Positions 32,491 through 38,406 of a DNA stretch of 38,406 bases are shown here, piece by piece. A program made the translations under genes and the position numbers. Below the pieces are notes generated by a model, which worked only from the letters and a program-made list of their open reading frames with translations, did no database searches and was not told the origin of the DNA. Within the stretch, counting starts at the first letter, position 1. Each line of letters starts with the position of its first letter. This DNA is from Nitrospirae bacterium GWC2_57_13 (GTDB taxonomy: Bacteria > Nitrospirota > UBA9217), in NCBI GenBank assembly GCA_001805055.1, contig MHDZ01000019.1:1-38406 (forward strand), read 5' to 3'.

Positions 32491-33185
32491 GCGGGACAGG
32501 GAGTTATCTGGTTTCCTGGAGCGGCGGAAAGGATAGTTGCTTTGCCTGCCATCAGGCGCGGAAGCAGGGAATGAAGATTTCTCGGCTCGTTCACTTCGAC
32601 AGGCCCTTCAATCTGCATGGAGTAGGTCCCGAGCTGATCGCATGCCAGGCAGAGATGGCGGGTATCCCCCTCATCAACCGGAAGGTTGCAAACAAGGATT
32701 TCGAGCGTGAATTCAAGGACACGGTGAGCGAACTCAAGAAATCCGATACTATTCATGGAATGGTCTTCGGCGACATCTATCTCGAGCCGCACCGGGAATG
32801 GATCGAGCGGGTGTGCGGAGAGCTCGGCATCGAGGCGGTCCTTCCGCTCTGGGGCATGCGCACGGAGCGCATCGCGCATGATTTCCTTGGCCAGGGTTTC
32901 GATGCTGTCGTGGTGAGCGGCAGGGAACAGGACATCAACAGGGAATGGATCGGGAGACGGCTCGACAGGAGCTTTCTTGAATATCTTCACACGCATGGGC
33001 TCGATCCCTGCGGCGAGAACGGTGAGTACCATACCTTCGTCGTTGCTGGACCTCTGTTCACCGGAAAGATAGAGATAGCCGGAAGCAAAGCAGTTCAAAG
33101 GGACGGCCATTGGCTCCTGAACATCGGAGACTATGCGGTCTCGGTGGACGCAAAGCAGGGGGAGGTGATGCTGGACATTTCGTAA
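32487..33185 (+). CDS. Dph6-type ATP pyrophosphatase in the B12 operon
   Basis: A 232-residue protein of the ATP_bind_4/diphthine-ammonia ligase family. The PP-loop SGGKDSC at 12-18 is intact, and the family segments LWGMRTERIAHDFL, FDAVVVSG, RLDRSFLEYL and DPCGENGEYHTFV are present. In eukaryotes and archaea Dph6 amidates diphthine on elongation factor 2, which bacteria lack, so a different amidation or ligation is expected. ATG at 32487 overlaps the cobQ stop by four bases (ATGA), indicating coupled translation and a function tied to corrinoid metabolism. Possibilities are lower-loop or side-chain amidation during B12 salvage. Family is firm; substrate is unknown. Confidence 0.85.
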   Translation: MSGTGSYLVSWSGGKDSCFACHQARKQGMKISRLVHFDRPFNLHGVGPELIACQAEMAGIPLINRKVANKDFEREFKDTVSELKKSDTIHGMVFGDIYLEPHREWIERVCGELGIEAVLPLWGMRTERIAHDFLGQGFDAVVVSGREQDINREWIGRRLDRSFLEYLHTHGLDPCGENGEYHTFVVAGPLFTGKIEIAGSKAVQRDGHWLLNIGDYAVSVDAKQGEVMLDIS

Positions 33186-33207
33186 GACGGTCGTGATTCC
33201 CGCGCCA

Positions 33208-33424
33208 GGGAATGTTTGAAGTTCAATACAGTAATCATTTCACGGGAATGGTGAAGCGGAAAGGGGTGAAAATCCCCTGCTGTCGCGCAACTGTGATGGA
33301 AACGAAAGCCTGTTTTGCCACTGGGATAACTGTTTAAACGGTTGAAACGGTTTAAGCCGTTTACACTGTCAACCTGGGAAGGCCGGTGAGTAGGATGTCC
33401 TGAGCCAGGAGACCTCTCATTCCC
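33208..33424 (+). promoter_or_regulatory. Cobalamin riboswitch upstream of btuB
   Basis: P1 is GGGAATG (33208-33214) with CATTCCC (33418-33424). The B12 box GAGCCAGGAGACCTCT (33402-33417) matches the consensus closely, and ACGGGAATGGTGAA, GGGGTGAAAATCCCC and GCTGTCGCGCAACTGTGA are present. The variable region (33326-33372) is expanded by AAACGGTT-type repeats. No terminator lies between it and btuB (ATG 33454), so it probably blocks translation by masking the ribosome binding site, unlike the first riboswitch. Confidence 0.93.
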
Positions 33425-33453
33425 CCAACTTCGATGAAAGGAAGTAAGATAGA

Positions 33454-35319
33454 ATGATAAGGACAATTGTTTTCTTTGCAGCGGCAGCATTGATCACCGC
33501 TGCCGGTCAATCAGTGCGCGCAGATGAAGGAGGGGTGAAGCTGAGCCCTGTGGTAGTGACGGCGACAAAGACAGAGAGGGACCCGAAAGATGTGACCCAA
33601 TCGGTCACAGTGATCACCGGGGAGGAGATCAAAAAGTCCGGGGCAACGACGATTGGCGACGCGGTTAACAAGACTGTCGGTGTGAGCATACGTGAGTACG
33701 GCACTCCGGGATCCACGTCGAATCCAGGCATCCGCGGCTCATTTTACTCCCAGGTCCTCGTGCTCCTGAACGGAATACGGCTGAACTCGCCGCGCGACGG
33801 CGGCTTCAATTTGACTGACGTGCCAGTTTCGCTGGATGAGATCGAGAGGATTGAAATCCTTCGCGGCCCTTCATCGGCGTTGTACGGCGCCGATGCAATG
33901 GGTGGCGTTGTGAACATCATCACGAAAAAGCCGGACCGTGATGAGGCGAGAATCGGAATTTCGGCAGGGCCCCATGGCTATGGGGCCGATTCCGCCGGCT
34001 TTTCAGGAAAGACTGGCGATCTGCACTACTCAGTCACCCGCGAGCGCGAACTGTCGGACGGTTACCGGATAAACAGTGATATGGACCGGCAGACCCTGGG
34101 CGCGCGGATCGGATATGACTTCTCGACCGATTCCGGGGTCGTTATGACATCGAACTATATAAGCAAGGAGATAGGATTGCCGGGTTCGACCGACTTTCTT
34201 ACTCCGGAGTCGCGGCAATGGACAAGGGATCTGATCACTGGACTTGGCTACCACGCGCGGTTCTCCCCCGGCCTGGACGCGAAGCTCAACGCTTCCTATA
34301 ACGCGAACACGCTTGAGTTCCGAAGAGACCTTGCCACCGCGCCGAGCAGGCACGAAAGCAAGACCGGCCTTGTTGACGCGCAATTCAACTGGCTCGCCGC
34401 GTCCTGGAACGTGATAACCTTAGGCGCGGAAGCCAGGGCGGACCGGGTGAAGAGCGTTGATTCCGGAGATCATGAGACGAGGCTCGGGGCAGGCTATCTG
34501 CAGGACGAGATCAGCATAGATGAGCAGCTTATTCTTGTCCTGGGAGGCAGGTTCGACGACCACTCGGTCTATGGCACGAAGTTCAGCCCGCGTGGGAGTT
34601 TACGCTATCTTATCGCAAAAACGGGGACGGTCCTTCGTGTCTCAGCGGGAAAGGCCTTTCGCGCGCCGACCTTCAACGATCTCTATTGGTCCGATCCCTG
34701 GGGCAACATCGGAAATCCCGACCTGCTACCCGAGATATCGAAGGAATATGACGGCGGCATTGAACAGCCGTTTGGTGATAAGGCTTCAATCAAGCTCACG
34801 GCATTCCATCGCAGGATCAAGAACTTGATCCAGTGGGAACAATACGCTCCCTGGCAGTATACGCCGATGAACATTGGCCGGGCTGAGATCAAAGGTTTTG
34901 AGGGTGAGGCTTCGGTCACGCCCGTGGCAGGGCTGACCTTAGCAGCAAACTATACCTATACGAACCCCATAGACGAGCTTGCAGGAGAAAAAATATATAC
35001 TATCCCTGAAGAGCAGCTCAAGGCTTCGGTGAGTTTGTCTTTTCCGGCGAAGACCATAGTGTACCTTGAGGGGAAGCACGTTAAAAATTATGAAAGGCCA
35101 ACGGAAGATGCGTGGCAATATGGGGTGCTGAACGCTAAGATCACCCAAATTGTAGAATTTCGTCAGGGCCTGCGGGGGGAAATCTTCGTCGGTTTGAATA
35201 ACATCTTCGACCGAAAATATTCCGTTGTCAGGACATATGACTTCTTTACTGATAACCATTCCGGTGATTACCCCATGCCTCCGCGTGAGATATACGGCGG
35301 CGTATCAGTGCAGTTCTGA
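33454..35319 (+). CDS. btuB: TonB-dependent outer-membrane cobalamin receptor
   Basis: A 621-residue outer-membrane transporter. It has a signal peptide (IVFFAAAALITAAGQSVRA), a TonB box (VVVTATK at about 30-36), a plug domain (VTVITGEEIKKSGATTIGD, LNGIRLNSPRDGG, EIERIEILRGPSSALYGADA, GGVVNIITKK) and a 22-strand barrel ending in an aromatic residue (YGGVSVQF). The barrel includes GKAFRAPTFNDLYW, conserved in BtuB. ATG at 33454 follows the riboswitch by 29 bases with AAGGAAG upstream. Cobalamin as substrate rests on the riboswitch and on the btuFCD neighbours. Confidence 0.93.
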   Translation: MIRTIVFFAAAALITAAGQSVRADEGGVKLSPVVVTATKTERDPKDVTQSVTVITGEEIKKSGATTIGDAVNKTVGVSIREYGTPGSTSNPGIRGSFYSQVLVLLNGIRLNSPRDGGFNLTDVPVSLDEIERIEILRGPSSALYGADAMGGVVNIITKKPDRDEARIGISAGPHGYGADSAGFSGKTGDLHYSVTRERELSDGYRINSDMDRQTLGARIGYDFSTDSGVVMTSNYISKEIGLPGSTDFLTPESRQWTRDLITGLGYHARFSPGLDAKLNASYNANTLEFRRDLATAPSRHESKTGLVDAQFNWLAASWNVITLGAEARADRVKSVDSGDHETRLGAGYLQDEISIDEQLILVLGGRFDDHSVYGTKFSPRGSLRYLIAKTGTVLRVSAGKAFRAPTFNDLYWSDPWGNIGNPDLLPEISKEYDGGIEQPFGDKASIKLTAFHRRIKNLIQWEQYAPWQYTPMNIGRAEIKGFEGEASVTPVAGLTLAANYTYTNPIDELAGEKIYTIPEEQLKASVSLSFPAKTIVYLEGKHVKNYERPTEDAWQYGVLNAKITQIVEFRQGLRGEIFVGLNNIFDRKYSVVRTYDFFTDNHSGDYPMPPREIYGGVSVQF

Positions 35320-35327
35320 AGGTGACT

Positions 35328-35945
35328 ATGAATTTCCCTCGTTCGCTGTACATATCCTTTGCCATCCACGCGCTGCTGTTCGGATCGGCGCTCGCCTTTG
35401 CGCAGTACGGCGAGGGCCTGCTCGGCCAGGGGCGCGATGTCATCACCGTCACGCTTACAGAGAAGGGTGGGCGGGGAGAAGCGGAGCGAAGCCATGCTGT
35501 TTCTGCGCTGAATGAATCGGTCCCCCCTCGGGCGCAGGCAGCTGAGGTACATGCATCGGACGCATCCATTGATGTGCAAAAGCAGGAGCAGAAGGTCATC
35601 AACGAGGATAAAGACGGGAACCGTGACTCATCAGGAAGCGCCTACGTGCATACGGAGTTGATGGGGCGGCCGGGCCTTCCGGAACCTGAGGCGCAGCGCA
35701 TGATCCGCGAAGCGATCGAACGGGCCAAACGCTATCCACGCTTCGCGCGGGAGCGGGGCATCGAGGGCATTGTGCATGTGCGGTTCCGGATTTCGCCGTC
35801 TGGATCGGTCGACGGCGTTGAGGTGGTCAAGACTTCTGGCCACGAAATCCTGGACGAAGCCACGGTGCGCACGGTCTATCGGGCCGGTCCTATGCCGCCG
35901 GTTAAGGGCTGGATCGAGGTGCCCGTAGGGTATGTGTTGAAATGA
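35328..35945 (+). CDS. tonB: TonB family energy transducer
   Basis: A 205-residue inner-membrane protein that carries proton-motive energy to the BtuB receptor. It has a short cytoplasmic tail, a membrane helix with the TonB-type His ([19 protein letters not shown]), a periplasmic spacer with less proline than E. coli TonB, and a C-terminal domain ([46 protein letters not shown]). ATG at 35328 is preferred over the in-frame GTG at 35322 because AAGG lies at the end of btuB. It would need ExbBD; the pair in this window belongs to a different operon, so another set is probably elsewhere. Confidence 0.9.
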   Translation: MNFPRSLYISFAIHALLFGSALAFAQYGEGLLGQGRDVITVTLTEKGGRGEAERSHAVSALNESVPPRAQAAEVHASDASIDVQKQEQKVINEDKDGNRDSSGSAYVHTELMGRPGLPEPEAQRMIREAIERAKRYPRFARERGIEGIVHVRFRISPSGSVDGVEVVKTSGHEILDEATVRTVYRAGPMPPVKGWIEVPVGYVLK

Positions 35946-35961
35946 GAGTAGGGAGCGAGGA

Positions 35962-36159
35962 ATGAAGGAGCAGAAGCTGAAATGCCCTATTTGTAAAAAA
36001 GCGTCGACTTGGTCGGAGAACCCTTTCCGTCCTTTCTGCTCCGACCGGTGCCGCATCCTTGATCTGGGAAAGTGGGCCACTGAGGAGTACCGGATCGCGG
36101 GAGAGAAGAAGGACATCCCTGACGAAACGCCGGTAAGAGAAAATGATAATGAGGGGTAG
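35962..36159 (+). CDS. yacG: YacG-type zinc-binding protein (DNA gyrase inhibitor)
   Basis: A 65-residue protein of the YacG family, which binds one zinc ion and inhibits DNA gyrase in E. coli. Two CxxC-type pairs are present: CPIC near the start and CSDRC (Cys26 and Cys30), followed by the conserved [15 protein letters not shown]. Length is typical. It starts 16 bases after tonB with a weak GAGG and is likely cotranscribed, though not functionally linked. Confidence 0.9.
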   Translation: MKEQKLKCPICKKASTWSENPFRPFCSDRCRILDLGKWATEEYRIAGEKKDIPDETPVRENDNEG

Positions 36160-36203
36160 AAAATTTCCCAAAAATATACTAAAATAGTAAAAAATCAGGG
36201 ACA

Positions 36204-36259
36204 CCCCGGGAACACTGTCGCAGGGCCGATCGTACAGATGACATGAACCCGGGGTTTTT
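36204..36259 (+). terminator. Possible long-loop terminator upstream of the MJ0042 gene
   Basis: CCCCGGG (36204-36210) pairs with CCCGGGG (36248-36254), followed by TTTTT. The 37-base loop is long, so it is either an imperfect terminator ending the B12/yacG transcript or a leader structure of the next gene. The rest of the gap (36160-36322) has no gene; its start is AT-rich. Confidence 0.5.
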
Positions 36260-36322
36260 GCTGCCCTGAAGTTGGACCGGATAGGTCCTGCATGAACCAG
36301 GTTGGACAGGAGGCGGTATTCT

Positions 36323-38167
36323 ATGGATGTCCGGTGTTGGAACTGTAACAAGCTCTTCCGCGTTCCCGATGAGAAGATCGGGGAGGCCGGCGTGCAGTTC
36401 AAATGTACAAGCTGCAGCGAGATCGTCAAGATCACCCGCGAGAACTTCGAAGAGTACAAGCAGTCGCATGCAGTGCCGCCACCTCCTCCACCTCCCGCTC
36501 CAGAACCACCCCGGCAGACGCCTCGGCCTTCTCTCGAAGAACAAATGCAGCAGGAGGATCAGTTGGCGCCTGGTCCTGCAGGATTAGATTTTGGCGGTAT
36601 GGATCTTGGAACGCAGCAGCCGGAACAGTCACCAGGTCCCGCAGCTTTTGGAGCGCCTCAGCAGCCTGCAAAGGGACCACGGATCGATCTGAGCGGGACC
36701 GAGTTTGGAGCGCCTGAGCAGCCCGCAGGCGGGCCAAAGATCGATCTGAGCGGGACCGAGTTCAAAATGCCGGATCAGCCGGCAGGAGATCAGGGCATAG
36801 ATCTGGGAGGCATGTCCCTGGGGTCGGAGCCGGCTCCTGGTGAACAGGAAGAAGAGGCCGGCGGCCGGGTCTTTACAATCGAACCGACAAGCTATGATCT
36901 GGGTGGTGGTGACGAGACCGCTGGTCAGGAGCCCCTGGGCGCGGTCTCATCGGAAGAACAACAGGGCGGTCCCGGTATCGAACTGACGGGATATGAAACG
37001 GGCGAACAGGGATTCGATCTCGGCGCACCGGACGAACAGGCAGCAGCAGAGGCTGAAGCTCCGGGACTGCCGCTCTCGCGAGAACGGGGCCGCGCAGCTT
37101 TTTTGGCTGCAGCAGAACCCGAAGCGACGCCGGCTGCCAGTGCGGAAATGCAGGATACAGTGAACCCCCTCGTTTCAGGGGCTTCGGCTGGCGTGGTGGC
37201 AGGTATCGGATGTGCTCTCCCCATAGTTGCCGTCATGGTCCTGGGCATCGGCGTGCTGTCGCAGTTCCTGTCCGGCCCGAGCGCCGACCAGCCGATCTTT
37301 TATACTAGTGCGATGGCTGTGGCGAACATAACTGGACTGGCGATAGTGGTCGGCATGGTGCTGGCCATACTGCAGTCGGCTGTTCGCGTCAAGATGTTTT
37401 CCTTCCTCGGCGTGGTGATCAGCGCCCTCTTCGGCGGCATTCTGGGCGCTGCCCAGGGGTTTGCTGTTTCCTTCGGGTCCGATGCGATGGTCAGCGTTCC
37501 GATCATCATGGTCCTCGCCGCCAAGTGGTCGGTGCAGGCGCTTCTCGTAGGCATTGCCGTGGTGATCATCAGGCGCGTCATGATGTCGCCCCGGCGGGAA
37601 TCGTTCTCATCCCGTCTCTCGGTTGTGCAGGTGCTCGGAGTGGTTCTCTCGCTTTCCATCGTGGGCGCTGCCGTATACGGCGAGGTCATGTCCTCATCGG
37701 AGATGAGCACGGCAAAGGACGGGGCGGTAAGCGCACTGCGGCAGCTCGCGTCTCCTGAAGGCCTGCAGGTGATAAACCAGTCGGGGTACATCGACCCAAA
37801 CAGGCAGGGTGATCTGGTGATCACCGGCGTGGTACAGAACACAACAGGTGTTGAGAAGGCTGCCTGGTATCTCGTTGCTGATGTGTATGACGCACGGGGC
37901 AGCGTGCTTGCCAAAGCGCGGATGCTGAACGGCATGCAGATGTTCAGCAAAAGGGACCTGGACATCCTGGCAAAGCGGGGAGAGAACGTTCAGGACCTGA
38001 AGAACAAAATGACAGGCGCCCAGGGGGCAGGACTTGCTCCGCAGGGGATGGTGAACTTTGAGGTTCGCATCGTTGAACCACCGGCAGGCATCACGAGCTT
38101 TATGGCCACGCTGCAGCAGATTGACCTGATGCAGCTCTTCCGCGAGGTCGCCGAGGAGACGAAGTAG
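36323..38167 (+). CDS. MJ0042 zinc-ribbon membrane protein
   Basis: A 614-residue protein. The N-terminal MJ0042-type zinc ribbon has CWNC at 5-8 and CTSC at 28-31, with the usual FRVPDEKIGEAG between. A proline stretch follows at about 52-58, then low-complexity repeats near 110-170 (GPRIDLSGTEF, GPKIDLSGTEF, GIDLGGMSL). Four or five membrane segments lie at about 285-460, and a C-terminal beta domain (DLVITGVVQNTTGVEKAAW) resembles DUF3426/FxLYD domains seen with this zinc ribbon. ATG at 36323 has AGGAGG at nine bases. A membrane sensor or scaffold is possible; the function is unknown. Confidence 0.75.
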   Translation: MDVRCWNCNKLFRVPDEKIGEAGVQFKCTSCSEIVKITRENFEEYKQSHAVPPPPPPPAPEPPRQTPRPSLEEQMQQEDQLAPGPAGLDFGGMDLGTQQPEQSPGPAAFGAPQQPAKGPRIDLSGTEFGAPEQPAGGPKIDLSGTEFKMPDQPAGDQGIDLGGMSLGSEPAPGEQEEEAGGRVFTIEPTSYDLGGGDETAGQEPLGAVSSEEQQGGPGIELTGYETGEQGFDLGAPDEQAAAEAEAPGLPLSRERGRAAFLAAAEPEATPAASAEMQDTVNPLVSGASAGVVAGIGCALPIVAVMVLGIGVLSQFLSGPSADQPIFYTSAMAVANITGLAIVVGMVLAILQSAVRVKMFSFLGVVISALFGGILGAAQGFAVSFGSDAMVSVPIIMVLAAKWSVQALLVGIAVVIIRRVMMSPRRESFSSRLSVVQVLGVVLSLSIVGAAVYGEVMSSSEMSTAKDGAVSALRQLASPEGLQVINQSGYIDPNRQGDLVITGVVQNTTGVEKAAWYLVADVYDARGSVLAKARMLNGMQMFSKRDLDILAKRGENVQDLKNKMTGAQGAGLAPQGMVNFEVRIVEPPAGITSFMATLQQIDLMQLFREVAEETK

Positions 38168-38342
38168 GAGCGAGGCGCATCAATCGTTTTTGATGATCAA
38201 AGCAGCGGGCGGCCTTATTCCGTCCGGGTGTAACAGTCCGCGTCTGCCGTAGAAGAATTTTTTGTAACTGTTCAGGCCTATCTTACACAAAGCCACAAAG
38301 GCACTAAAAAAGACTGGAAGTCCCGGTTTTAAAAACGCGAGT
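38168..38342. other. Spacer with repeat debris before IS edge
   Basis: Contains a small dyad ATCAATCG-TTTT-TGATGAT near 38179, a pair of GTAACAGT/GTAACTGT blocks, and ACAAAGCCACAAAGGCAC (38287-38304), which belongs to the CACAAAG-type interspersed repeats. No gene is supported. Confidence 0.35.
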
Positions 38343-38406
38343 TCAATCTCGAAGTGCAACGCTTGAGGCCGCGACCTCCAATGGCGTTTTATAGCCGAGG
38401 CACTTC
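38343..38406 (-). mobile_element. C-terminal end of an IS30-type transposase (partial)
   Basis: On the minus strand the last 64 bases read KCLGYKTPLEV, then AASSVALRD and a TGA stop at 38343-38345. The CLGYKTPLEV motif and the VALRD end match the C-terminus of IS30-family transposases, usually preceded by RPRK. The element continues beyond the right edge; its end, inverted repeat and completeness cannot be judged here. Confidence 0.55.

Noticed and set aside
1-38406. tRNA, rRNA or CRISPR features
   Set aside because: No cloverleaf with a conserved T-loop, no rRNA segment and no regularly spaced direct repeats were recognised on either strand by eye.

Overview
The window looks like a GC-rich, Gram-negative chromosome from an anaerobic or facultative lineage of the Nitrospirota or Desulfobacterota (old Deltaproteobacteria) kind. 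I infer this from gene content: GatCAB amidotransferase, an outer membrane with TonB/BtuB and ExbBD systems, a complex-I-like Ech-hydrogenase-related membrane complex, an MJ0042 zinc-ribbon protein, a multihaem cytochrome remnant, and many hairpin-like interspersed repeats between genes. The phylum is not proven by the sequence.

Layout. 1-5627 (+): 3' part of a PcrA/UvrD helicase, then gatC, panD, gatA, gatB, i.e. transamidation of Asp/Glu-tRNA with aspartate decarboxylase (beta-alanine for CoA) embedded in the operon. 5860-6552 (+): a membrane-anchored SurA/PpiD-type N-terminal domain protein. It converges on two minus-strand genes, a receiver-PilZ protein and an M20 peptidase. 9237-16924 (+): a six-gene hyfBCEFGI-like operon. 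The large subunit has lost all four [NiFe] cysteines while the small subunit keeps its four Fe-S cysteines, so this is an Ehr-type complex and not a hydrogenase. A strong terminator closes it.

17038-27678 (-): a remnant of a cytochrome c, then one long operon read leftwards from a promoter near 27678: a structured leader resembling a c-di-GMP-I (GEMM) riboswitch with an intrinsic terminator, a small exported protein, two very large TPR proteins, a TPR lipoprotein, a small exported protein, ExbB/TolQ, two ExbD/TolR and an AgmX/TonB-like transducer. The set resembles the proton-driven Agl/Glt trans-envelope machine of myxobacteria (motility or surface transport). This operon and its leader are the most interesting part of the window.

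27830-35945 (+): a vitamin B12 locus: sigma70 promoter, cobalamin riboswitch with terminator, btuF, btuC, btuD, cobQ/cbiP, a Dph6-type ATP pyrophosphatase, a second cobalamin riboswitch, btuB and tonB. It imports corrinoid across both membranes and remodels it by amidation. 35962-38167 (+): yacG and an MJ0042 zinc-ribbon membrane protein. The right edge cuts the C-terminus of an apparent IS30-type transposase on the minus strand.

Across the window, intergenic gaps carry imperfect dyads of related composition (ACACGGAT, CCACAGAG types). Heptamer tandem repeats of the same general kind have entered coding sequence in cobQ and probably in the signal peptide of a TPR lipoprotein. All assignments come from reading motifs; no database search was run.
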